Assembly: GCF_039982735.1 (NCBI RefSeq)
Contig: NZ_JBDWXV010000022.1
Location: 35,679-99,678 of the forward strand
Source: Saccharospirillum sp039982735
Lineage (GTDB): Bacteria; Pseudomonadota; Gammaproteobacteria; Pseudomonadales; Natronospirillaceae
DNA: 64,000 nucleotides
Direction of reading: 5' to 3'
Positions within the stretch are counted from its first letter, which is position 1. The number at the start of each line of letters is the position of its first letter. The notes beneath the pieces were generated by a model, which was not told where the DNA came from, searched no databases, and worked only from the letters and a program-made list of their open reading frames with translations. Made by a program: the position numbers and the translations under genes. Positions 1 to 6,480 of this stretch are shown here, piece by piece.

Positions 1-424
1 CGCCCAGAATGCGGCTGGCACGGGCGTGCAGTGCGGCCATTTTGTTGTCCGGAGGCGTAAACTGATAGGGGTGGTCGGTCAGCAGGCGCTGGCGCTCTTT
101 GGGGTCAGCCGTAGCGAGCGAGCGGTACAGCCGGTCAAGAACATCCGTCATGACGGCGGCGGGCATCCCACCTTGTTCGTCCAGTGGCAGTTTCATAAAC
201 CAGATGCTGTGTTGCTCGCGCTGCTCGGGGTTCCACAGCAGCAGTATCAGCCAGGCATGACTCAGATGCGGGTAGGGGTAGGGCTGCCCCTGGTCGAACC
301 GGGCAAACTGGTCCTTGCTGAGGTTGCGTAGCTGACTGCCCAGATCAAAGGCCCGGTAACGGGCGCCGCTACGCTCGAGAAAATCAACAAGTCCGGGTGT
401 GGTCTGGGTATTTGAGGTGCTCAT
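1..424 (-). CDS. DUF3549 family protein (3' part cut by window edge)
   Basis: Reading the minus strand from an ATG at 422-424 gives an open frame of 141 codons that runs off the left edge. It begins MSTSNTQTTPGLVDFLE and continues through a stretch with LRNLSKDQFARFDQGQPYPYP and then LWNPEQREQHSIWFMKLPLD. I recognise this as the N-terminal part of the DUF3549 family, cytoplasmic proteins of unknown function of roughly 340 residues found in Pseudomonas and relatives, often near a YqcC-family gene, as here. Only the N-terminal 40% or so is visible. The upstream side (425-856) holds a repeat element rather than another gene. Family assignment is from memory of the sequence pattern. Confidence 0.75.
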   Translation of the reverse strand, partial: MSTSNTQTTPGLVDFLERSGARYRAFDLGSQLRNLSKDQFARFDQGQPYPYPHLSHAWLILLLWNPEQREQHSIWFMKLPLDEQGGMPAAVMTDVLDRLYRSLATADPKERQRLLTDHPYQFTPPDNKMAALHARASRILG

Positions 425-856
425 GCAGCGGCTCTGGTATTGGTCATGGGTGGCGCAGTGTACCGGATATGAGTCTTCTTATTAATCCCGGAGGTTGAAC
501 CATTTGGTGGGCTTTTCTGCCTTGAGTTCGTGCTGACCACCGGGTATGCCTCTACGGGTGGTGCGACACATCGCTCGGCGTGAACCCGTCCATGGGGCCA
601 AGGCTTCGGGATATGAATCCCTTCCATGGGATTCACCCTTTGGGCTCGCTTCGCTCGTTCTAAAACGCTCCAGGCGTTTTAGTCCATGCCTCAGACTTCC
701 CGGCGAGGCATACCCGGTGGCCAGCACTCGGATTGTTGCCCTTTTGTTACTAAATGCTGCTCAGGTTTTAGTGATGCTTTGCTTCACCTGATCAGGCGTC
801 TACACTGCGCGTTTTTTATTAATCCGCCAGAGTTTCGCGGAACGGGAGGAAGGTTT
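425..856. other. Intergenic region dominated by the inverted-repeat element
   Basis: This 432-bp gap separates the DUF3549 gene (minus) from the YqcC-family gene (plus). Its centre is the 198-bp inverted repeat at 530-727. Open frames exist on both strands, but they are mirror images of each other across the palindrome (both encode RRGIPGGQH), so they are by-products of the repeat and not genes. The right end (about 728-850) presumably holds the promoter of the downstream gene; I see no strong -35/-10 pair. Confidence 0.6.
530..727. repeat. Inverted-repeat element with nested hairpins
   Basis: Two 23-nt arms, 530-552 and 705-727, are reverse complements with a single mismatch; the core is GGGTATGCCT on the left and AGGCATACCC on the right. 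Between the arms lie further palindromes, including CTAAAACGC / GCGTTTTAG around 660-682 and a TGAATCCC...GGGATTCA pair around 616-637. The whole unit is about 198 bp and could fold into a long branched structure. No transposase is present. A shorter sequence with the same core lies at 3730-3792. It fits a REP/BIME- or MITE-like intergenic element; which one cannot be told from one window. Confidence 0.7.
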
Positions 857-1171
857 TTGTCTGAATTGTCGACGCTGTTGGACGAACTGGAAACGGAGCT
901 GAGAGAGCAGGGTTTCTGGAGTGATGTACCGCCGTCGCCCGAGGCGCTGGCAAGTGCCCAGCCGTTTGCGGTGGATACGCTAACCTTGCCGGAATGGCTA
1001 CAGTGGATTTATTTGCAGCGCTTGCGTGCGTTGATTGAGGCTGATTTGCCGCTGCCTACGGGAGCGCAGGTAAGGCCTTATGCGGAAGAGGCGCTGAAGT
1101 TTGAGAAGCGATCGACTCAGCAGTTACTGGTGATTATTGACCGGATTGATGGCTGTCTGGGCAAGCCCTGA
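857..1171 (+). CDS. YqcC family protein (DUF446)
   Basis: A 104-residue cytoplasmic protein that closely resembles E. coli YqcC: the block QPFAVDTLTLPEWLQWIYL followed by LPLPTG and VRPYAEEAL is the family signature. Its function is not established; in enterobacteria it sits next to the tRNA pseudouridine synthase truC. I place the start at the TTG at 857 because a GGAGGA Shine-Dalgarno lies at 846-851 with good spacing and the residues after it match the family N-terminus; the frame stays open upstream only because it crosses the repeat element. A shared terminator separates it from the convergent sodB. Confidence 0.82.
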   Translation: MSELSTLLDELETELREQGFWSDVPPSPEALASAQPFAVDTLTLPEWLQWIYLQRLRALIEADLPLPTGAQVRPYAEEALKFEKRSTQQLLVIIDRIDGCLGKP

Positions 1172-1175
1172 TATC

Positions 1176-1203
1176 AAAAAAGGTGGCCGAAGCCACCTTT
1201 CAG
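1176..1203. terminator. Bidirectional terminator between yqcC-like gene and sodB
   Basis: Perfect stem AAAGGTGGC / GCCACCTTT (1179-1200) with a CGAA tetraloop, flanked by A-runs on the left and T's on the right, so it can terminate both converging transcripts. Confidence 0.85.
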
Positions 1204-1253
1204 GGCCCGTACCCGCAAGGCGGGCCGGGGAGGACGGTTCGCTGAACGTCGCC

Positions 1254-1835
1254 TTATTTGGCGAAGTTTTCTGCTGCGAAGTCCCAGTTTGCCAGTTTCC
1301 AGAACGCTTCCAGGTATTTGGGGCGCAGGTTACGGTAGTCGATGTAGTAGGCGTGTTCCCACAGGTCGACGGTGATGATCGGCGTCTGGCCTTCGGTGAT
1401 GGGGGTGCCGGCGTTGCTGGTGTTAACGATTTCCAGTGAGCCATCGCTGTTCTTGACCAGCCAGGTCCAGCTTGAACCGAAGTTGTTGACGGCTTTTTCG
1501 TCAAATTCCTTCTGGAAGGCTTCGAATGAACCCCATTTGGCATTGATGGCTTCACCCAGGGCGCCAGTAGGAGCACCACCGCCATTCGGGCTCAGGCTGT
1601 GCCAGTAGAAGGTGTGGTTCCAGATTTGAGCGGAGTTGTTGAACACGCCGCCGGAGGAGGACTTGATGATGTCTTCCAGGCTCTTGCCTTCAAACTCGGT
1701 GCCCGGAATCAGGCCATTCAGCTTGGTCACATAGGTGTTGTGATGCTTGCCGTGGTGGTATTCCAGGGTTTCCTGGGAAATATGGGGTTCAAGTGCGTTG
1801 ATGGCGTACGGCAGTTCTGGCAGTTCAAAAGCCAT
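1254..1835 (-). CDS. sodB: Superoxide dismutase, Fe type
   Basis: Cytoplasmic enzyme that dismutates superoxide to oxygen and hydrogen peroxide. The 193-residue product has the four metal ligands of the Fe/Mn family: H27, H74, D157 and H161, the last two in the signature DLWEHAYYIDYRN. The stretch YWHSLSPNGGG and the lack of a signal peptide favour the iron enzyme over MnSOD. The start at 1835 gives MAFELPELPYAINAL, the standard SodB N-terminus, preceded by an AGGGAGA Shine-Dalgarno; in-frame codons further upstream are ignored. It is transcribed alone from a promoter at about 1893-1921. Iron versus manganese specificity is judged from sequence only. Confidence 0.96.
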   Translation of the reverse strand: MAFELPELPYAINALEPHISQETLEYHHGKHHNTYVTKLNGLIPGTEFEGKSLEDIIKSSSGGVFNNSAQIWNHTFYWHSLSPNGGGAPTGALGEAINAKWGSFEAFQKEFDEKAVNNFGSSWTWLVKNSDGSLEIVNTSNAGTPITEGQTPIITVDLWEHAYYIDYRNLRPKYLEAFWKLANWDFAAENFAK

Positions 1836-1892
1836 GGTGTTCTCCCTCTGTCTTTTCGATGGGTGTATTAGCACGTTGTCATTCGTGACTGT

Positions 1893-1921
1893 ACTATCTG
1901 GTCGGTTGGGGCCGGTTTCAA
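1893..1921 (-). promoter_or_regulatory. Probable sodB promoter
   Basis: On the minus strand TTGAAA (1921-1916), a 17-nt spacer and GATAGT (1898-1893) form a reasonable sigma-70 promoter about 60 nt upstream of the sodB start. Confidence 0.5.
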
Positions 1922-1973
1922 GTGCGACCGGGCGGCTATTTTAATGTGATTGGGCACAATTACCGAGCCTCTC

Positions 1974-2001
1974 TTGTTCATCGGGGGGCTGTCCCTATAA
2001 T
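1974..2001 (+). promoter_or_regulatory. Probable sigma-70 promoter for the coiled-coil/glpR unit
   Basis: TTGTTC (1974-1979), a 16-nt spacer and a consensus TATAAT (1996-2001) lie 32 nt before the start codon at 2034. Confidence 0.6.
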
Positions 2002-2033
2002 GACCCTACTTATTTAATACACAGGTTGTTTCA

Positions 2034-2924
2034 ATGTCGGACTCCAAACCGGGCAGTGACCTGCCCAAAATGGTACCAGACCGTGATCAGATCCGCGGTC
2101 GTCAGTCGACGACCGCCTCGTCCACACCACGCAACACGGCGTCTGCGGGGCGTTCAGAGCCGTCAGCGCGCAGTGGTAGCGGCAATACGCCAACACTGCT
2201 GTGGGTGCTGGTTCTGGTGTTGTTTGCCATCAGCGCGGGTCTTGGGCTAATGGCCTACAGCCAGCAACAGACGCTGGCGATGTTTGATGAGCGGCTGCAA
2301 CTGGCGGACGACCGCATCGTATCGGTGCAGCGTTCAATGACCGAGACCGATGAATCGGTGGTGATGAATGAAACGGCCATTAACAATCAGTTTCGGGCCA
2401 TCAAGGCTGAAACCGATATGCAGATGAGCGAAATTCGCAAACTCTGGGCGGTCGCCAATGAGCGCAACCGGGAGTGGATTGAAACCAATCAGCAGAATAT
2501 TGCGCAACTGCAGTCCAGCGTACAAACTCAGATTGAGGCGCGTGAACAGGCGCTCACAGCGCTATCCACCCGGCTAGAGGAGCAGGCGGCGGCCAATGGT
2601 TCCCAGTCGGAGTCGCTGGCTGCGTTGCAAACTGAACTGAACCAGACATCTGAAGCCTTTGGCGAGTTGCAGTCGAGCCTGGAGAACCTGAACCCGGCCA
2701 GTCTGGAAGAGCGATTGCTGTCGCTGACGCTGACACAGGAAAACCTGCTGGTCGAGCAGGGCACGGCGACCATGAACCAGCAGTTACTGCAAGATGAAGT
2801 CGATGAACTCAATGAGGTTCTGCGCTCTATCGACGCGGGCAGGCTGGAAGCCAATCGCCGGCTGGTCGCTGTCAGCGAGCGGGTGGATGCGCTGGAAGAC
2901 CGTATGCCCGGGGGGGTGCAATAA
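2034..2924 (+). CDS. Membrane-anchored coiled-coil protein, function unknown
   Basis: I do not recognise a named family. The 296-residue product has a polar, Ser/Thr/Arg-rich N-terminus (about 1-52), one hydrophobic segment (LLWVLVLVLFAISAGLGLMAY, about 55-75) and then more than 200 residues rich in Glu, Gln, Leu and Ala with heptad-like spacing, predicted to form a long coiled coil. The topology looks like a signal anchor with a long rod on the far side of the inner membrane, in the manner of cell-envelope scaffold proteins. The stop is only 6 bp before the glpR-like start, so the two are almost certainly co-transcribed. A role in envelope organisation is an inference from architecture alone. 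Confidence 0.8.
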   Translation: MSDSKPGSDLPKMVPDRDQIRGRQSTTASSTPRNTASAGRSEPSARSGSGNTPTLLWVLVLVLFAISAGLGLMAYSQQQTLAMFDERLQLADDRIVSVQRSMTETDESVVMNETAINNQFRAIKAETDMQMSEIRKLWAVANERNREWIETNQQNIAQLQSSVQTQIEAREQALTALSTRLEEQAAANGSQSESLAALQTELNQTSEAFGELQSSLENLNPASLEERLLSLTLTQENLLVEQGTATMNQQLLQDEVDELNEVLRSIDAGRLEANRRLVAVSERVDALEDRMPGGVQ

Positions 2925-2930
2925 GCTCGC

Positions 2931-3719
2931 ATGACACTACGTGATGCCCGACTGGACAAACCGCTGAATCCAAGACAATCCGCTATAGTGCGGCGTGTTG
3001 AGAAAGAGGGTCATGCGACCATCGACGATCTGGTCGAGGACTTTGGCGTAACGCCTCAGACGATCCGCCGGGATCTGACGTTACTGGAGGACAGCGGGTT
3101 CATCGTACGGTTTCATGGCGGAGCCAGCCCGGTTAATTCCACGGAGAACCTGCCGTATTTCGACCGGCAGATTCTGAATCAGTCTGCCAAGGACCGCATC
3201 GCACGCACACTGGCAGACCAGATTCCGGACCATGCCAGCCTGTTCATCAACATTGGTACGACAACTGAGACCATCGCCCATGCCCTTATGCACCATAAGG
3301 GTCTGCAAATTGTGACCAACAATCTGCACGTGGCGACGCTGATGAGCGGTAAGGAAGATTTTCGGGTCATTGTGGCCAGCGGTGAGGTGCGTGCCCGCGA
3401 CGGCGGCATCGTCGGTGAGTCGACACTGGATTTCATTCGCCAGTTCAAACTCGACTACGGCATCATCGGCATCAGTGGCATCGACGACGACGGTTCCCTG
3501 CTGGATTACGATTACCGGGAAGTCCGCGTTGCCCAGACCATTATCGAGCATAGCCGCCAGGTGTTACTGGCAGCCGACCACAGCAAGTTTGGTCGCCAGG
3601 CCATGGTTCGTCTGGGCAGCATTGCCCAGGCCGATGCCTTTTACACCGACAGCCCACCCCCAAAAGTCTTCCAGGATCTGCTCACCGAGCATCAGGTCAG
3701 ACTGTTTGTCTGCGACTAG
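2931..3719 (+). CDS. glpR: DeoR-family repressor, GlpR-like
   Basis: Cytoplasmic repressor of 262 residues. The N-terminal winged helix (about 15-70) contains VTPQTIRRDLTLLED, the DeoR-family recognition helix, followed by the HGGAS linker. The C-terminal effector domain (about 85-250) has the sugar-phosphate binding signature INIGTTTETIAHAL and the conserved GISGID, DYDYREV and ADHSKFGR blocks, all very close to E. coli GlpR, which represses glycerol-3-phosphate uptake and oxidation genes and responds to glycerol-3-phosphate. No glpD, glpF or glpK lies in the window, so its targets must be elsewhere. It follows the coiled-coil gene by 6 bp. A relative answering to another sugar phosphate cannot be excluded. 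Confidence 0.85.
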   Translation: MTLRDARLDKPLNPRQSAIVRRVEKEGHATIDDLVEDFGVTPQTIRRDLTLLEDSGFIVRFHGGASPVNSTENLPYFDRQILNQSAKDRIARTLADQIPDHASLFINIGTTTETIAHALMHHKGLQIVTNNLHVATLMSGKEDFRVIVASGEVRARDGGIVGESTLDFIRQFKLDYGIIGISGIDDDGSLLDYDYREVRVAQTIIEHSRQVLLAADHSKFGRQAMVRLGSIAQADAFYTDSPPPKVFQDLLTEHQVRLFVCD

Positions 3720-3729
3720 TTAACTCTTG

Positions 3730-3792
3730 GGGTATGCCTTTCTGCCTCGAGTCCGTACCACCTGCCGGATAGGCACACCCGGCAGCTGGTAC
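3730..3792. repeat. Short relative of the inverted-repeat element, with hairpin
   Basis: Between the convergent glpR-like gene and dapD, GGGTATGCCT (3730-3739) pairs with AGGCACACCC (3771-3780), the same core as the element at 530-727 with one change. Overlapping it is a hairpin with 14-nt arms, 3755-3768 and 3779-3792, with one mismatch (GTACCACCTGCCGG / CCGGCAGCTGGTAC). No T-run follows, so it is a poor intrinsic terminator by itself. Confidence 0.55.
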
Positions 3793-3826
3793 TCATCACT
3801 TGGTTGCGAATCTCAAGAATTCTCTC

Positions 3827-4858
3827 TCAATTATTGCTGTGTAATTCGCTGTTCAACTCAATCGCCGTTTTGTTCGACAGACATTCCACCCGCCCGGTTT
3901 CGGCATTACGCCAGAACAGCAAATCAGACTGACCCGCCAGTTCCCGCGCTTTAACCGTTTTGACCAGCTGTTTCTTGTTGTCGAGCATGGCCACCTTGGT
4001 GCCAGCGGTGACATACAAGCCAGCTTCGACGGTGCAGCGATCACCCAGCGGGATGCCAATGCCGGAGTTCGCGCCGAGCAGGCAGTTCTTGCCCAATGAA
4101 ATGACGACTTTACCGCCACCTGACAGGGTGCCCATGATCGATGACCCGCCCCCGACGTCAGAGCCGTCCCCAACCATGACACCAGCGGTAATGCGCCCTT
4201 CGACCATGGATACCGCTTCGGTACCGGCATTGAAGTTCACAAAGCCTTCGTGCATAACGGTGGTACCTTCACCTATGTGCGCGCCTAACCGGACCCGGCT
4301 GGTATCGGCAATGCGAATGCCTTTGGGCACGACGTAGTTGGTCATTTTCGGGAACTTGTCGACGCACTGCACATCCAGGGTACGGCCTGAAAGCCGGGCT
4401 TCCATTTGCCGGTCGGCGAGTTCTGGCAAGTCGATCGGGCCTTCGTTAGTCCATGCGATGTTGTGCAACAGGCCGAACAAACCGTCCAGTGAACAGCCGT
4501 GGGGTTTGATCAGGCGGTGCGACAGCAGGTGCAGCTTCAGGTAGCCTTCGGCGACAGACACCGGTGCGGCATCAGATTCCAGTACGGTCAGTACGATAGT
4601 CTGGCGGCTGCTTTCTGCAGCGCGGCAGAACTGGGCGCTTTCGCGGTAGCCGGCTTTGTCGAAGCCATCAGCCAGGGGGCTCATCAGGGCGCTCTCGACC
4701 ACCAGCGCTTCATTGCCGCCGTTGAGCTTGGCGACCTGGCTGAGCGTGGTGATCAGGTCGTCAGACGGGGCCAGAATCGGTTGGGGGTACCAGGCTTCGA
4801 TGATCTTGCCGTCTTTGTTTCGGGTGGCGGTGCCGATCGCCACTGCAAAATAGCTCAT
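3827..4858 (-). CDS. dapD: 2,3,4,5-tetrahydropyridine-2,6-dicarboxylate N-succinyltransferase
   Basis: Transfers succinyl from succinyl-CoA to tetrahydrodipicolinate in the DAP/lysine pathway. The 343-residue length and the N-terminus MSYFAVAIGTATRNKDG identify the long DapD type of Pseudomonas and relatives, distinct from the roughly 274-residue enterobacterial enzyme. An N-terminal domain (1-170) precedes a left-handed beta-helix of hexapeptide repeats (about 180-300: VRLGAHIGEGTTVMHEGF, then GVMVGDGSDVGGGSSIMGTL). The start at 4858 has a GAGG Shine-Dalgarno; the in-frame ATG five codons upstream lacks one. It is the last gene of the minus-strand glnD-dapC-arsC-dapD set, and its substrate feeds DapC two genes upstream. 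Confidence 0.95.
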   Translation of the reverse strand: MSYFAVAIGTATRNKDGKIIEAWYPQPILAPSDDLITTLSQVAKLNGGNEALVVESALMSPLADGFDKAGYRESAQFCRAAESSRQTIVLTVLESDAAPVSVAEGYLKLHLLSHRLIKPHGCSLDGLFGLLHNIAWTNEGPIDLPELADRQMEARLSGRTLDVQCVDKFPKMTNYVVPKGIRIADTSRVRLGAHIGEGTTVMHEGFVNFNAGTEAVSMVEGRITAGVMVGDGSDVGGGSSIMGTLSGGGKVVISLGKNCLLGANSGIGIPLGDRCTVEAGLYVTAGTKVAMLDNKKQLVKTVKARELAGQSDLLFWRNAETGRVECLSNKTAIELNSELHSNN

Positions 4859-4897
4859 GGGTTTTCCTCTCAATGTCGTTTTAGCGTTTTATAGGTG

Positions 4898-5251
4898 TCA
4901 GCGAGCCTGAGCGACCAGGCGTGTGAAGTGCGCTTCATCAAAACCCACACTCACAGAGCCCTGATAATCAACCAGTGGCCGTTTTATCAACGACGGGTTG
5001 GCGATCATCTGTTCGATGGCACCGGCCTCGGTCAGGGTGTCGCGCTGTTCCTCCGGCAGTTTGCGCCAGGTCGTCCCGCGTTTGTTGACCAGTTGTTCCC
5101 AGTCGAGCTGAGTTAGCCAGGTGCGCAGCAGCGCTTCGTCCGGCGGGGTTTTCTTGTAGTCGATGAACTCAATCTCTAGCCGCTGGTCTGCAAACCAGGC
5201 CAGTGTCTTCTTGATGGTGTCGCAGTTGCGAATGCCGTAAATGCGGATCAT
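4898..5251 (-). CDS. ArsC/Spx-family protein (YffB-like)
   Basis: Small cytoplasmic protein of 117 residues with a thioredoxin-like ArsC fold. The N-terminal motif IYGIRNCDTIKKTLAWF carries the single conserved cysteine (C9 or C10 region) followed by TIKK, and the C-terminal block NPSLIKRPLVDYQG is the family hallmark. E. coli YffB and Pseudomonas homologues share this pattern; glutathione-dependent thiol reductase activity has been proposed but the physiological role is unclear. True arsenate resistance is unlikely, since no arsB or arsR is nearby. The gene lies between dapC and dapD with gaps of about 40 bp, as in Pseudomonas. The start at 5251 gives MIRIYGIRNCD; upstream in-frame codons have no family similarity. 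Confidence 0.9.
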   Translation of the reverse strand: MIRIYGIRNCDTIKKTLAWFADQRLEIEFIDYKKTPPDEALLRTWLTQLDWEQLVNKRGTTWRKLPEEQRDTLTEAGAIEQMIANPSLIKRPLVDYQGSVSVGFDEAHFTRLVAQAR

Positions 5252-5292
5252 GGCGGTTCGGTTTCCTCTCGTGCAAGGGTGTGGTCTGCGAG

Positions 5293-6480
5293 TCAGAGCA
5301 GGCGGCGCAGGCGTTCGGCGGCGTCGATACAGGCATCCAGTTCGGCGACCAGAGCAATGCGAACGTGCCCATACCCCGGGGTTACGCCGTCGATGGTCCG
5401 GCACAGGTACTGACCCGGCAAGACCCGGATGTTGGCTTGTTCCAGCCAGTCACAGGCAACCTGAGTGTCGTCGCGCTCCAGGTTGGGCCAGAGGTAGAAG
5501 CTGGCCTCGGGAATGCGCACCGGCATCTTATCGGACAGGATGTCGTGCAGCGCCTGGTACTTCTGGTTGTACAGCGCGCGATTGGCAGCAACGTGGCTTT
5601 CATCCTGCCAGGCAGCGATGGAAACCTGCTGGTGCGGCAGTGGCATGGCGCAGCCGTGATAGGTTCGGTAGCGCAGAAATTCGGCGATCAGGCGGGCATC
5701 GCCAGCCACGAAACCGCTGCGCAAGCCGGGCAGGTTGCTACGCTTGCTCAGGCTGTGAAAGACCAGGCAGTTGCGATAGTCGGTGTGACCCATGGCCGCT
5801 GCAGCCTGTAACAGCCCGGGCGGCGGGTTTGCTTCATCCCGGTACAGTTCGCTATAGCATTCATCGCTGATCAGCAGAACATCATGGTCGATGGCCTTGC
5901 GGATCAGGTGTTGCAACTGCGTGAGAGGTAAGGGCTGGCCAGAGGGGTTCCCCGGGGTGCACAGAAACAGCATCTGGCAGTTGTCCCAGTCGGCGTCGGT
6001 CAGGCCGCTGAAGTCGGGCAGGTAGTCGGTTTCGGCCAGGCACGGCAGGTAGCGCGGTTCTCCACCGGCCAGGTAGGTAGCGCCTTCGTAGATCTGGTAA
6101 AAGGGGTTTGGCATCCAAACGTCGCGTTTGGCGGAGCTGGCATCGAACAGGGCCTGCACCACCGAAAACAGCGCTTCGCGAGTGCCGGTGACCGGCAGTA
6201 CGTTTTTGTCGGCGGTTAGACTGCCATCGGGCAATTGGAAGCGGCGCTGGCACCATTGGCTGATGGTTTCACGCAATGCTGGCAATCCGTTGGTGGCCGG
6301 GTATTGGGAAAAGCCCCCCAGGTTCTGGTTCAACACAGAGCTTAGAAACTCCGGCGCAGTGTGTTTGGGCTCGCCGATGGACCAGGCGACCTCGGGCAGA
6401 CTGGCCGGTGTGATGTTGGCTGTCAGCTGTTTGAGTTTCTCGAAGGGGTACGGCATCAGCCGTGCCATTAACGGATTCAT
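5293..6480 (-). CDS. dapC: Succinyldiaminopimelate transaminase
   Basis: PLP-dependent class I/II aminotransferase of 395 residues that makes N-succinyl-LL-2,6-diaminopimelate from the product of DapD, with glutamate as amino donor. The N-terminus (MNPLMARLMPYPFEKLKQL, then SIGEPKHTAPEF) is typical of proteobacterial DapC. Fold-type I motifs are visible: LCTPGNPSGQPL, the LISDECYSELY loop with the PLP-ring aspartate, and HSLSKRSNLPGLRSGF with the Schiff-base lysine. Its start overlaps the glnD stop (ATGA, 6477-6480), indicating translational coupling. The neighbour dapD encodes the preceding step, which supports dapC over other aminotransferases. Confidence 0.94.
   Translation of the reverse strand: MNPLMARLMPYPFEKLKQLTANITPASLPEVAWSIGEPKHTAPEFLSSVLNQNLGGFSQYPATNGLPALRETISQWCQRRFQLPDGSLTADKNVLPVTGTREALFSVVQALFDASSAKRDVWMPNPFYQIYEGATYLAGGEPRYLPCLAETDYLPDFSGLTDADWDNCQMLFLCTPGNPSGQPLPLTQLQHLIRKAIDHDVLLISDECYSELYRDEANPPPGLLQAAAAMGHTDYRNCLVFHSLSKRSNLPGLRSGFVAGDARLIAEFLRYRTYHGCAMPLPHQQVSIAAWQDESHVAANRALYNQKYQALHDILSDKMPVRIPEASFYLWPNLERDDTQVACDWLEQANIRVLPGQYLCRTIDGVTPGYGHVRIALVAELDACIDAAERLRRLL

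Noticed and set aside
482..856. Open frames on both strands upstream of the YqcC-family gene
   Set aside because: They lie across the inverted repeat and encode the same RRGIPGGQH peptide on both strands, so they are produced by the palindrome.
3727..3954. 75-codon frame after the glpR-like gene
   Set aside because: It runs through the hairpin repeat into the antisense of dapD and has no ribosome binding site.
4898..5251. Arsenate reductase with an arsenic-resistance role
   Set aside because: The product is of the YffB/Spx-like branch and lies in a DAP-synthesis gene set with no arsB or arsR.
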